Assembly (NCBI GenBank): GCA_933228675.1
Contig: OW121743.1
Location: 89,232,438-89,296,437, forward strand
Length of the DNA stretch: 64,000 nucleotides
From: Stomorhina lunata
Taxonomy: Eukaryota; Arthropoda; Insecta; Diptera; Rhiniidae
Direction of reading: 5' to 3'
Below the pieces are notes generated by a model, which made no database searches, had not been told where the DNA came from, and saw only the letters and a list, made by a program, of their open reading frames with translations. Of this stretch, positions 20,119-32,329 are shown one piece after another (positions within the stretch are counted from its first letter, which is position 1; each line of letters begins with the position of its first letter). Position numbers and translations under genes: made by a program.

Positions 20119-20570
20119 CAGGATTTGCCCATATGTGTAAAATATATGTAAACATGGTATACCTTTAGTTGAAGACAATCGATGGCCTGATCCACAGCCT
20201 GATTTTGTAATCTTTTGTGGTGTAAGGTATCATTTAGGCGGACTTGACCGAATAAAAATCAAATGAATGAATGCGTAAAATCATTTATCTCAAAGTGTAG
20301 GAGTATAATTAAGATTATTTTAATAATTTATACCATTGTTTAGGTTTTCTATTGAATTGGCCATCCAAAATTGGTATTCAAGATGAGTTTATTACTGTTT
20401 TGTCATTTGTGATTAGTAAGAGATTATTCGAATTTGAGATGAATGATTTATATGTAACATGGCATTTCATAATTACTTTTCGAAACTTATTAGATAGATT
20501 ATGTTGGACCCTGCTTTATTATTCAGAATGAATGATTAAGTTTACAAAAAAAAAATAATAGAAAAATTGT
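20119..20570. other. Gene-free stretch
   Basis: A GGCGGACTTGACCGAATAAAA phrase near 20238 weakly recalls the family C right end. Nothing else recognised. Confidence 0.4.
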
Positions 20571-21512
20571 TAATTAAAATATTTTCCTATAGAAAAAGTT
20601 TCGACTAAAATATTTTTCTATAGAAAAATTTTTGTTAAAAATATCTTCTATAGAAAAATTTTCGATAAAAATATTTTTCTATAAAAAAAATTTGATTATA
20701 AATTTTTTCTATAGAAAAAATTTTGATAAAAATATTTTTCTATAGAAAAAATTTTGATAAAAATATTTTTCTATAGAAAAAATGTTGATAAAAATATTTT
20801 TCTATAGAAAAAATTTTGATAAAAATATTTTTCTATAGAAAAAATTTTGATAAAAATATTTTTCTATAGAAAAAATTTTGATAAAAATATTTTTCTATAG
20901 AAAAAATTTTAATAAAAATATTTTTCTATAGAAAAAATTTTGACACAAATATTTTTCTATAGAAAAAATTTTGATAAAAATATTTTTCTATAGAAAAAAT
21001 GTTGATAAAAATATTTTTCTATAGAAAAAATTTTGATAAAAATATTTTTCTATAGAAAAAATTTTGATAAAAATATTTTTCTATAGAAAAAATTTTGATA
21101 AAAATATTTTTCTATAGAAAAAATTTTGATAAAAATATTTTTCTATAGAAAAAATTTTGATAAAAATATTTTTCTATAGAAAAAATTTTGATAAAAATAT
21201 TTTTCTATAGAAAAAATTTTGATAAAAATATTTTTCTATAGAAAAAATTTTGATAAAAATATTTTTCTATAGAAAAAATTTTGATAAAAATATTTTTCTA
21301 TAGAAAAAATTTTGATAAAAATATTTTTCTATAGAAAAAATTTTGATAAAAATATTTTTCTATAGAAAAAATTTTGACAAAAATATTTTTCTATAGAAAA
21401 AATGTTGACAAAAATATTTTTCTATAGAAAAAATTTTGACAAAAATATTTTTCTATAGAAAAAATTTTGATAAAAATATTTTTCTATAGAAAAAATTTTG
21501 ATAAAAATATAA
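20571..21512. repeat. Tandem array T3: 31-bp units, ~30 copies
   Basis: Each unit has the core ATTTTTCTATAGAAAAAATT plus the linker TTGATAAAAAT. The first five units are diverged and the central ones nearly identical. Variants carry TGTTG or GACA in the linker. Period checked by constant phase shift: two bases per 60-base line. Confidence 0.95.
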
Positions 21513-21619
21513 AATAAAAATATAAAAATGTTTTAAAATAAACAAGTTTATTTTAAAAATAAGCTGAATGCATGCAGTTTTATCAAAAAATAACAAAATA
21601 GTCGGGATGTAAATATTAT
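21513..21619. other. Short spacer between array T3 and the ribozyme-bearing element
   Basis: AT-rich; no feature recognised. Confidence 0.4.
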
Positions 21620-21852
21620 TCAAAAAGAAGTGTATTTGCATTTGATCCCAAATCTGTTACATTTATTTATTAATGTAACAGACCAATTTACTGATAAAAA
21701 GACAAAAAATGTTTGCGGAGAAACCAAATTCCTCGACGCGTTTCGATGCTTGGTTAAGCCATCTCTTCAGGAGGATTATCCCCAATTTAGACAGATCGAA
21801 AACCTCGTATTATTACTAAATTTACAAACATTGCAAATACTCTTCTTTCTGA
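21620..21852 (-). mobile_element. 233-bp element with 21-bp inverted ends carrying a hammerhead motif
   Basis: The ends (21620-21640 and 21832-21852) are inverted copies agreeing at 19 of 21 positions (AAGAAG(T/A)GTATTTGCA part). Inside lies a perfect 10-bp hairpin, CTGTTACATT (21654-21663) pairing with 21672-21681 across an 8-base loop, and a hammerhead ribozyme motif on the minus strand. Hammerheads of this compact type are known from Penelope-like retroelements, so I infer a fragment or non-autonomous relative of such an element. The open frame at 21630-21866 is incidental. Confidence 0.6.
21730..21775 (-). ncRNA. Hammerhead ribozyme motif (type I, very short stem III)
   Basis: Known role: a self-cleaving RNA that processes transcripts of retroelements. 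Read 5' to 3' on the minus strand: TCCTC (stem I), CTGAAGA (matches the invariant CUGANGA core), then stem II with GATG and CTT pairing with AAG and CATC around an AACC loop (one bulged G). GAAA (second invariant core) follows, then CGCG forming a minimal stem III, U16.1 and C17 (cleavage after GUC), and GAGGA (stem I, 5 bp). All core residues are present. The two-pair stem III, with self-complementary ACGCGT, is the type thought to act as a dimer in Penelope-like elements. Activity is untested. Confidence 0.72.
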
Positions 21853-22305
21853 AAAATTTTTGTTAAAAATATTTTTCTATAGAAAAATTTTTGTTAAAAA
21901 TATTTTGTCAATTTTTTTCTATAAACAATTTTTGTTAAAAATATTTTTCTATAGAAAAATTTTTGTAAAAAATATTTTTCTATAGAAAAATTTTTGTTAA
22001 AAATATTTTTCTATAGAAAAATTTTTGTTAAAAATATTTTTCTATAGAAAAATTTTTGTTAAAAATATTTTTCTATAGAAAAATTTTTGTTAAAAATATT
22101 TTTCTATAGAAAAATTTTTGTTAAAAATATTTTTCTATAGAAAAATTTTTGTTAAAAATATTTTTCTATAGAAAAATTTTTGTTAAAAATATTTTTCTAT
22201 AGAAAAATTGTTGTTAAAAATATTTTTCTATAGAAAAATTTTTGTTACAAATATTTTTCTATAGAAAAATTTTCGTTAAAAATATTTTTCTATAGAAAAT
22301 TTTTT
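21848..22305. repeat. Tandem array T4: 31-bp units, ~14 copies
   Basis: Core ATTTTTCTATAGAAAAATTT with linker TTGTTAAAAAT. It differs from T3 by a T-for-A shift in the tract and GTT instead of GAT in the linker. It starts at the right end of the ribozyme-bearing element. Confidence 0.95.
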
Positions 22306-23424
22306 TGCTTGCAAAAAAAATAAATAGAAATCTTATTCTTTTTACACATTTTAGGAATTTTGCAATTTAGCGCAATGTTTAGTAAAATTAATAAGTTGTT
22401 TTTAGATAAGTATACCCCATGGATATAATTTAAAAAGTTAATTACTTTGTTTTCAACAAAGATATAAGTAGTGAAACATCTTAATATTTCCCTATCTGTT
22501 AAATAGGCTTTTCTAGTTTTATTATCTTAATATCTATTAAAAGTATATATTTTTGTTATATCTAGTTTTCGCTGGCCTCATCAAGAAAACCTCACTTAGT
22601 CATTCTTGGATGATCATAATTACCCTTTTATCTTATCCATAGGATAACATAACTAATAGAGAAACAATTTCCGAGTCTAATGAGTTTGTTATTTCAATTC
22701 TAAATATTCATGCAATATTTTTTTATTGACTCATTTTTTTTTATTTTGAAATAATATTAAATTTCAACACGCAATTCCATCAAAAAATCATCCTACTTCA
22801 CGCTGAGTTTATTACCTGAAAGCTTAATTTAATGATTTTGAATAGGTCTATAAATATTTTGCAACGTCTAAGAAATGGATTATGAGGTACAAAAATATGC
22901 AAATTTATGAAAAACATTCTAAATGTTTTTCCATAAATCATTAACAGATAAAAATGATAAAATGTTTTAAAATTAGCTGGAGTAAACTTGTAATATTTAA
23001 AGGTAACTTTAAATGGAATTATCCTATACATAGTTAGGTATTAAAGTTCCCTCTTAATCTTGTTAAATATCCCCTTTTTTAAAAGACTTTAATTTAAATT
23101 AAAACAAGTGCTAAAGCAGCTAATGATCACTTTCACTTACTTACCCCTTATGTGAGCTCTAGGGAAATGCAATATTTATACAATGTTTGTACCTTTAACC
23201 ACTAAAACGGTAGGAACTGCAATCTTTGCGAATAACGAAATATAAATACTAGGGCTCTGTAAGGAATTTTAACCCCATCTTAAAACAAAAAGGTAAATAA
23301 GTCTGTCGTGTGTTGCATGTTTGCTCTAAACAAGAAAGAAAAATAATAATTTAGTACTTGACAGGGGAGAAAAAATGAAAAAACACCTTGCATTTGCCTT
23401 AACGCTTTCAGGTTCGTCAGATAA
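22306..23424. other. Gene-free stretch
   Basis: About 1.1 kb of AT-rich DNA without recognised repeats. The minus-strand open frame at 22798-23031 is phenylalanine/isoleucine-rich and unconvincing. Confidence 0.45.
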
Positions 23425-24620
23425 TCTATCGAAAATTTTTCTATAGAAAAATATTTCTAACGAAAATTTTTTATAGAAAAATATTTCTAACGAAAATTTT
23501 TCTATAGAAAAACACATTTCTAACGAAAATTTTTCTATAGAAAAACATATTTCTAACGAAAATTTTTCTATAGAAAAACATATTTCTAACGAAAATTTTT
23601 GTATAGAAAAACATATTTCTAACGAAAATTTTTCTATAGAAAAACATATTTCTAACGAAAATTTTTCTATAGAAAAACATATTTCTAACGAAAATTTTTC
23701 TATAGAAAAACATATTTCTAACGAAAATTTTTCTATAGAAAAACATATTTCTAACGAAAATTTTTCTATAGAAAAACATATTTCTAACGAAAATTTTTCT
23801 ATAGAAAAACATATTTCTAACGAAAATTTTTCTATAGAAAAACATATTTCTAACGAAAATTTTTCTATAGAAAAACATATTTCTAACGAAAATTTTTCTA
23901 TAGAAAAACATATTTCTAACGAAAATTTTTCTATAGAAAAACATATTTCTAACGAAAAATTTTCTATAGAAAAACATATTTCTAACGAACATTTTTCTAT
24001 AGAAAAACATATTTTTAACGAAAACTTTTCTATAGAAAAACATATTTCTAACGAAAATTTTTCTATAGAAAAACATATTTCTAACGAAAATTTTTCTATA
24101 GAAAAACATATTTCTAACGAAAATTTTTCTATAGAAAAACATATTTCTAACGAAAATTTTTCTATAGAAAAACATATTTCTAACGAAAATTTTTCTATAG
24201 AAAAACATATTTCTAACGAAAATTTTTCTATAGAAAAACATATTTCTAACGAAAATTTTTCTATAGAAAAACATATTTCTAACGAAAATTTTTCTATAGA
24301 AAAACATATTTCTAACGAAAATTTTTCTATAGAAAAACATATTTCTAACGAAAATTTTTCTATAGAAAAACATATTTCTAACGAAAATTTTTCTATAGAA
24401 AAACATATTTCTAACGAAAATTTTTCTATAGAAAAACATATTTCTAACGAAAATTTTTCTATAAAAAAACATATTTCTAACGAAAATTTTTCTATAGAAA
24501 AACATATTTCTAACGAAAATTTTTCTATAAAAAAACATATTTCTAACGAAAATTTGTCTATAGAAAAACACATTTCTTACGAAAATTTTTCTATAGAAAA
24601 ACATATTTCTAACGAAAATT
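23425..24620. repeat. Tandem array T10a: 33-bp units, ~35 copies
   Basis: The unit pairs the core TTTTTCTATAGAAAAA with a variant half TTTCTAACGAAAAT joined by CATA. Because 33 is a multiple of three, two overlapping minus-strand frames stay open (23326-24573 and 23471-24604) with 11-residue periodic translations. These are frame artefacts, since neighbouring arrays with periods of 31 or 28 have none. Sporadic single-base variants occur, and the outer units lack the CA dinucleotide. Confidence 0.95.
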
Positions 24621-26165
24621 TTTCTATAGAAAAATATTTCTATCGAAAATTTTTCTATAGAAAAATATTTCTATCGAAAATTTTTCTATAGAAAAATATT
24701 TCTATCGAAAATTTTTCTATAGAAAAATATTTCTATCGAAAATTTTTCTATAGAAAAATATTTCTATCGAAAATTTTTCTATAGAAAAATATTTCTATCG
24801 AAAATTTTTCTATAGAAAAATATTTCTATCGAAAATTTTTCTATAGAAAAATATTTCTATCGAAAATTTTTCTATAGAAAAATATTTCTATCGAAAATTT
24901 TTCTATAGAAAAATATTTCTATCGAAAATTTTTCTATAGAAAAATATTTCTATCGAAAATTTTTCTATAGAAAAATATTTCTATCGAAAATTTTTCTATA
25001 GAAAAATATTTCTATCGAAAATTTTTCTATAGAAAAATATTTCTATCGAAAATTTTTCTATAGAAAAATATTTCTATCGAAAATTTTTGTATGGAAAAAT
25101 ATTTCTATCGAAAATTTTTCTATAGAAAAATATTTCTATCGAAAATTTTTCTATAGAAAAATATTTCTATCGAAAATTTTTCTATAGAAAAATATTTCTA
25201 TCGAAAATTTTTCTATAGAAAAATATTTCTATCGAAAATTTTTCTATAGAAAAATATTTCTATCGAAAATTTTTCTATAGAAAAATATTTCTATCGAAAA
25301 TTTTTCTATAGAAAAATATTTCTATCGAAAATTTTTCTATAGAAAAATATTTTTATCGAAAATTTTTCTATAGAAAAATATTTCTATCGAAAATTTTTCT
25401 ATAGAAAAATATTTCTATCGAAAATTTTTCTATAGAAAAATATTTCTATCGAAAATTTTTCTATAGAAAAATATTTCTATCGAAAATTTTTCTATAGAAA
25501 AATATTTCTATCGAAAATTTTTCTATAGAAAAATATTTCTATCGAAAATTTTTCTATAGAAAAATATTTCTATCGAAAATTTTTCTATAGAAAAATATTT
25601 CTATCGAAAATTTTTCTATAGAAAAATATTTCTATCGAAAATTTTTGTATGGAAAAATATTTCTATCGAAAATTTTTCTATAGAAAAATATTTCTATCGA
25701 AAATTTTTCTATAGAAAAATATTTCTATCGAAAATTTTTCTATAGAAAAATATTTCTATCGAAAATTTTTCTATAGAAAAATATTTCTATCGAAAATTTT
25801 TCTATAGAAAAATATTTCTATCGAAAATTTTTCTATAGAAAAATATTTCTATCGAAAATTTTTCTATAGAAAAATATTTCTATCGAAAATTTTTCTATAG
25901 AAAAATATTTCTATCGAAAATTTTTGTATGGAAAAATATTTCTATCGAAAATTTTTCTATAGAAAAATATTTCTATCGAAAATTTTTCTATAGAAAAATA
26001 TTTCTATCGAAAATTTTTCTATAGAAAAATATTTCTATCGAAAATTTTTCTATAGAAAAATATTTCTATCGAAAATTTTTCTATAGAAAAATATTTCTAT
26101 CGAAAATTTTTCTATAGAAAAATATTTCTATCGAAAATTTTTCTATAGAAAAATATTTCTATCGA
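24621..26165. repeat. Tandem array T10b: 31-bp units, ~50 copies
   Basis: The unit joins TTTTTCTATAGAAAAA to TATTTCTATCGAAAA, so each is a dimer of two related ~15-bp half-palindromes. It continues T10a directly with the CA and the AAC changed. A marked variant (GTATGG for CTATAG) occurs at 25089, 25647 and 25926, exactly 18 and 9 units apart. Confidence 0.95.
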
Positions 26166-26290
26166 AATTTATTATGGGAGTTTTTAAAACGACCATACGG
26201 CAAATCAATATACGTAAGAGCATTATCTTTACATTATAGAGCCTTTGCTCAGACTATTGGCCTAATATCGGACTTATGCTCTGACTATAC
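26166..26290 (-). mobile_element. Family E fragment abutting array T10b
   Basis: The minus strand carries GATTTGCCGTATGGTCGTTT and AAAACTCCCATAA, matching family E, and its end coincides with the end of the array. Similarity fades after about 26250. Confidence 0.55.
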
Positions 26291-27255
26291 CTTACTAATG
26301 ATACCTACTCTCCTCGAAAGGGTTAACGTTTTCTTTATTAAATTTCGGTTTTTTAATTTCTTTCTTTTTGCCCACTCGAGTTCCCCTTTGTCTTAAATAT
26401 TGCACTTGCTACTGTCGTAAGCACCTGTTGAATCCAGCAAATACTCTTACAAGTTGTTTGATATAAAAACTCAAATGTCACCGTAACACGAAACTAAAAC
26501 TCAAGCGAATTGAAACAAAAACTCCCTTTATTTTCTTACCATCTTCATGTATTTAGCACAATTTTAAACTCGGGATGGTCTTTCAAACCATAACCTAACA
26601 TAAGTGGCTTTTTTCTGTTTATTTCTTGGTTTGAGAAGTGGTTTCTTTAAACTTCAATATATTTTCCTGAAAGAGGGAAACACCCTTAAGGGATTGCAAT
26701 TGAATTTAATGTTTTTTTTTTTTTTGTTGCTTTAAAAATAAAATATAGCCACAATCTTTCCTTTCGTTTCTGGTTGGTTGTTTATTTCAATTTGTGTCCA
26801 TTACTCCTGGTTTAGTTTAATGTCAAATGATTGCCGGCAATTAGGAATGTCTTGACTTAAATTACCCATTATTTGTCATTTTCTATTACATATTTCTAAA
26901 TAGTTTAGTTGTGTATAAACAAATAAGTAATTTCTTAGTTTTTTATTGCTTATTTGGATTTTTTTCTTAAGGAAATATTTAGTTTTGATATGCATTCGTA
27001 ATTGCTCTATTAGTTAGATTAATGAATATTTAAAATCCTTTGACAACTTTACTATTTATTTTAGTTGTTAGTCTATTTAACAAATGTAAATTGATTTTGT
27101 AAAGGAAAATCGTTGTAGTTGAATTTGAATTTTATAAAAGTGAGGAACAGAGGGCAAGTGAAAGGATACAAACGGATATGCAATTTAGACTATTTTTCCA
27201 ATCAATGTTTGACTAGGATACACATACATATATTACATAGATAGTTCTATTTCTA
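26291..27255. other. Gene-free, mostly non-repetitive stretch
   Basis: Slightly less A/T-biased than the arrays. No open frame or domain recognised on either strand. Confidence 0.45.
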
Positions 27256-30200
27256 GAAAAATACAAAATTCTAATATTTATAGGAGAATTTTCAAAATTA
27301 TAGTATTTATTGGAGAATTTTCGAAATCTGAGTATTTTTAGGAGAATTTTTAAAATTCGATTTTTTAGGAAAATTTTTAAAATTCGAATTTTTATAGGAT
27401 AGTTTTCAAAATTCGAGTATTTATTAGGGAATTTTTAAAATTCTAGTATTTATAGAAAAATTTTCAAAATTCGAGAATTTATTGTAAAATTTTCAAAATT
27501 CAAGTATCTATTTAAAGGAGAATTTTTAAAATTCGAATATTTTTAGGAGAATTTTAAAAGTTCGAGTATATATGGGAGAATTTTGAAATTCGAGTATTGA
27601 TAGGATAATTTTGAAAATGCGAGTATTTAACAAATATTTTTTCAAAATTCAAGTTTTTAAAGTAGAATTTTGAAAATTCTAGTATTTACCGGAGAATTTT
27701 TAAAATTCGAATATTTTTAGGAGAATTTTAAAAGTTCGAGTATATATGGGAGAATTTTGAAATTCGAGTATTGATAGGATAATTTTGAAAATGCGAGTAT
27801 TTTACAAATATTTTTTCAAAATTCAAGTTTTTAAAGTAGAAATTTGAAAATTCTAGTATTTACCGGAGAATTTTCAAAATTCGAGTATTTATGAACAATT
27901 TTAAAAATTCGAGTATTTTTAGGTGAATTTTTAAAATTCGAGTTTTTTAGGAAAATTTTTAAAATTCGAGTATTTATCGGAGAATTTTCAAAATTATAAT
28001 TTTTATTGGAGAATTTTCAAAATTCGAGCATTTTTAGGGTAATTTTCAAAATTTGAGTTTTTTAGGAAAATTTTTAAAATTCGAGTATTTATAGGATAAT
28101 TTTCAAAATTCGAGTCTTTTTAGGAGAATTTTTAAAATTCGAGTATTATTAGAAGAATTTTCAAAATTCGAATATTTATAGGAGAATTTTCAAAATTCGA
28201 GCATTCATAAGAGAATTTCAAAATTCAAGTATTTAAAAGGCAATTTTTAAGATTCGAATATTTTAGAAGAATTTTCAAAATTCGAGTACTTAAAGAAGAA
28301 TTTTCAAAATTCGAGCATCTAAAAAATATTTTCCAAAATTCGAGTGTTTAAAGAAAAATTTTGATTACAGGAGAATTTTTAAGATTTAAGCATTTAGAGG
28401 GGAGTTTTCAAAATTCGAGTATTTATAAGAGAATTTTTGAAAATTCGAGTATTATTAGGAGAATTTTCAAAATTCAATTCAATATTTATAAAAAAATGTT
28501 CAATATTCGAGTATTTATAGAACATTTTTCAAAACTCGAGTACTTACACGACCATTTTCAAAGTTCGAGTACTTACAGGATAATTTTCAAAACTCGAGTA
28601 TTTATAGGAGAATTTTTAAAATTTGATTTTTTTGGAATAATTTTTTAAATTTGAGTATTAATAGAAGAATTTTCAAAAGCATTAATAGGAAAATTTTCAA
28701 AATTCGAGTATTTATAGGAAAATTTTCAAAATTCGAGAAGTAAAATTTTCAAAATTTGATTATATGCGGGAGAATTTTCTAAGTTTGAGCATTTAGAGGA
28801 GAGTTTTCAAAATTCGAGTATTTATAAGAGAATTTTAAAAATTCGAGTTTTAATAGAAAAATTTTCAAAATTCAATTCAATATTTATTTCAAAATTCTAG
28901 TATTTATAGGAGGCGCATTTTCAAAATTCGAGTATTTATAGGAGGAGTATTTTCAACATTCGAGTATTTACACGATCATTTTTCAAAACTCGAGTATTTA
29001 CACGATCATTTTCAAAGTTCGAGTACTTACAGGATAATTTTCAAAACTCTAGTATTTATAGGAGAATTTTTAAAATTCGAGTTGTTTAGAAGAATTTTTA
29101 AAATTTGAGTATTAATAGAAGAATTTTCAAAACCCGAGCATTTATAGGAAAATTTTCAAAATTCGAGTATTTAAAGGAGAATTTTAAAAATTCGAATAGT
29201 TTCAAAATTCGAGGAACACAATTTTCAAAATTTGAGTATTTTTGGGATAATTTTTAAAATTCGAGTTTTTATAGGAGAATTTTCAAAATTTGTCTATTTA
29301 TAGAGTAATTTTCAAGATTCGAGTATTTATAGGAGAATTTTCAAGATTCGAGTATATATAGGAGAATTTTCAAAATTCGAGTATTTAAAAGAGAATTTTC
29401 GAGTATTTATACAAAATTTTCAACATTAGAGTATTAATAGGAGAATTTTCAAAATTCGAGAATTTATAGAAGATATTTCAAAATTCGAGTGTTTATGTGA
29501 CAATTTTCAAAATTTGAATATTAATAGAAGAATTTTCAACATTCGAGTATATAAAGGAGAATTTTCAAAATTTGAGTTATTTCAAAATCCGAGTGATTAT
29601 GTGACAATTTTCAAAATTCGAGTATTTATAAGAGAATTTAAAAAAATTCGAGTTTTAATAGAAAAATTTTCAAAATTCAATTCAATATTTATAGAAAAAT
29701 GTGCAAAATTCGAGTATTTATAGGAGGCGCATTTTCAAAATTCGAGTATTTATAGGAGGAGTATTTTCAAAATTTGAGTATTTATAGAACATTTTTCAAA
29801 ACTCGAGTATTTACACGATCATTTTCAAAGTTCGAGTACTTACAGGATAATTTTCAAAACTCTAGTATTTATAAGAATTTTTAAAATTCGAGTTGTTTAG
29901 AAGAATTTTTAAAATTTGAGTATTTATAGAAGAATTCAAAACTCGAGCATTTATGGAAAAATTTTTAAAATTCGAGTATTTAAAGGAGAATTTTAAAAAT
30001 TCGAGTAGTTTCAAAATTCGAGGAGTAAAATTTTCAAAATTTAAGTATTTATGGGGTAATTTTCAAAATTCGTCTATTTATAGCGTTATTTTCAAGATTC
30101 GAGTATTTATATTAGAATTTTCAAGATTCGAGTATATATAGGAGAATTTTCAAAATTCGAGTATTTAAAAGAAAATTTTCGAGTATTTATACAAAATTTT

Positions 30201-30715
30201 CAACATTAGAGTATTAATAGGAGAATTTTCAAAATTCGAGAATTTATAGAAGATATTTCAAAATTCGAGTGCTTATGTGACAATTTTCAAAATTTGAATA
30301 TTAATAGAAGAATTTTCAACATTCGAGTATATAAAGGAGAATTTTCAAAATTTGAGTTATTTCAAAATCCGAGTGATTATGTGACAATTTTCAAAATTTG
30401 AATATTTATAGAATAATTTTCAACTTTCAAGTATTTATAAGAGAATTTTCAAAATTCGAGTATTTAAAGAAGAATTATTCAAAACTCGAGTATTTATAGG
30501 AAAATTTTAAAAATTCGAGTGTTTACTTTAAAAATTTTAGTATTTATAGAAGAATTTTCAAAATTCGAGTTTTTATAGAAGGATTTTCAAAATTCGAGTA
30601 TTTAAAGGGGAATTTTCAAAATTCGAGTATAAAATTTTCAAAATTTAAGTTTTTCTAGGAGAATTTTAAAAATTTGATTATTTATAGGAAAATTTTCAAA
30701 ATTCGGGTATTCATT
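27256..30715. repeat. Degenerate tandem array T11a: 29-bp units, ~119 copies
   Basis: The unit contains GGAGAATTTTCAAAATTCGA followed by GTATTTATA. Individual units differ by several substitutions and indels. Higher-order repeats are visible: a 174-bp block repeated at about 27547 and 27721, and a 780-bp block (29401 equals 30181 for more than 200 bp). Open frames at 28361-28648, 29514-29723 and 29953-30141 are array products. Confidence 0.9.
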
Positions 30716-32329
30716 TGGTCACCATTTATAAGATGTTCAATATTAACTAAGAAAGATTTTTATCTTATGATAGTACAACAAATTCATAACCCATTTGTAT
30801 ATAATTCGTAATTGAATATTGAAGCCTATAATAAAATATTTTGAAATATTAATTTTATGAATAGTTTTAAATCACATTTTCAGAAACCTTGGAAATTCAT
30901 CAAAATCTTTTCTATCATTAAATAATTTGAAAGCGAAACTTTTTTGATACATCCTTATTCTATTTATATTATAAATAACTTGTTCAATTTTATTTGATAT
31001 AAAATTGAACAAGTTAATTATAATATAAATAGAATAAGGATGTATCAAAAAAGTTTCGCTTTCAAATTGTTTTTTCAACAATTATTTTCTTGTGTTGTCA
31101 ATAATGTTCATTGAATTTAAATCGTTTATACTTAATTATAAATTACTTGTAATTTTTTTATCTTACAATGAAGCCACTCGCAACCCCCTTTTTAAACTGC
31201 ACTTCCATGTTTTTTCAATATAATTGCAGCGAGGAGACAGTGGGTGTGAAGAATGAAAACATTTAAAAGCCAAAACATCTCTTCCCATAGTCCTTTATTA
31301 GTTTCTCGTTAAATTGTGGTCTATTCTTGTAAGTGACGCGAAATTTACTACCTCGGACTCCTCTGAGACTAGCATTTTTCGTCAAATCTTTCGTTTTCTT
31401 AACGTACACCTGTGCACTTTAATTTGTCACCACATTACGATAATAACAATCGCAAAGTAGACGAAGCTTGCGTAACGTTATTGAAATATTTGAATGTCGG
31501 TTCAGAAGTCTCTTCTTACCCACTGTGCACCACAATGTTTGCTCTTATGTATAATATGTGTAATTCATGCATTTATAACTTCATAATTGTGCGTTTATAT
31601 AAAAAAACACACCAGCAATAATAACAATAATTGCAACAACATTAACAGCAGGAGGAACAGCAAAAAAAAGGCAACAATATCAACCAATAATTGAAAGCAG
31701 TGCGTGCACTGCGTTTAACCCTAAATTACACATTACAAATTCTACTTAACAAAAAAGACAAACAAAAACAGCAACTCAATGAAATTTTTTAAGTTTATAT
31801 AAAATTTACAAACTCAACTTTTTATGTTGTATGTGGAACACATTTGCCTTCAATTGCTCAAAGTACTCGTATTATCATGAGATATACAAGTTTACACGAG
31901 GGTAAAAGAGCACTTGTCCATCTGCAATGAAAAGTTTATAAATGGGGTCATATCTTCAGCAAGAACGTTAAGTACTTATGTATTTGTTTCCATCAATATT
32001 GTAAGACTACCTATCAATGTTTATCACTCTAATCTGATTGTTCACAACAAATGTACACGTATCTTATGTATATGTTACGTGTAAGTTAGCCAGATCCTTT
32101 CTTTCATCCGTCTGGCAGGTTTTTAAAATTACATTGTTTGTAATCGTTGCAATTATATTGATAATTGAACTCAAGTCCGTTTATATCAACCACTTTTAAT
32201 TTAAATTGAATTTCAGCTAAAGGCTGTCAGTAATTTTCACAACAGGGAGGGCCGAATATGCACTTTAGGCTTAAATCAATTTTATCAAGTTAAATCAAAT
32301 TTTTTCGATATCATTGGTTATTTAGAAAA
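30716..32329. other. Spacer between T11a and T11b
   Basis: It contains the long palindrome at 30924-31068, and otherwise AT-rich, mostly non-repetitive DNA. A CAA/CAG-rich patch lies at 31615-31690. The plus-strand open frame at 31412-31621 includes a Cys-rich segment but matches no family I know. Confidence 0.45.
30924..31068. repeat. Near-perfect 69-bp inverted repeat with 7-base centre
   Basis: The left arm 30924-30992 and the reverse complement of 31000-31068 differ at one of 69 positions; the centre is TTTGATA. The arms begin AATTTGAAAGCGAAAC and end CAATTTTA. Outside the arms similarity stops at once. No target duplication is evident. An RNA from either strand would form a long hairpin. 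A foldback assembly artefact is possible, but the single mismatch argues slightly against it. Confidence 0.9.

Noticed and set aside
23326..24604. Minus-strand open frames of 415 and 377 codons with 11-residue repeats
   Set aside because: The 33-bp period of array T10a keeps two frames open at once. Sister arrays with periods of 28, 29 and 31 bp have no such frames, so coding selection is not the cause.
20571..26165. CRISPR-like regular arrays
   Set aside because: There are no unique spacers, the whole unit repeats, and the context is eukaryotic transposon debris without cas genes.
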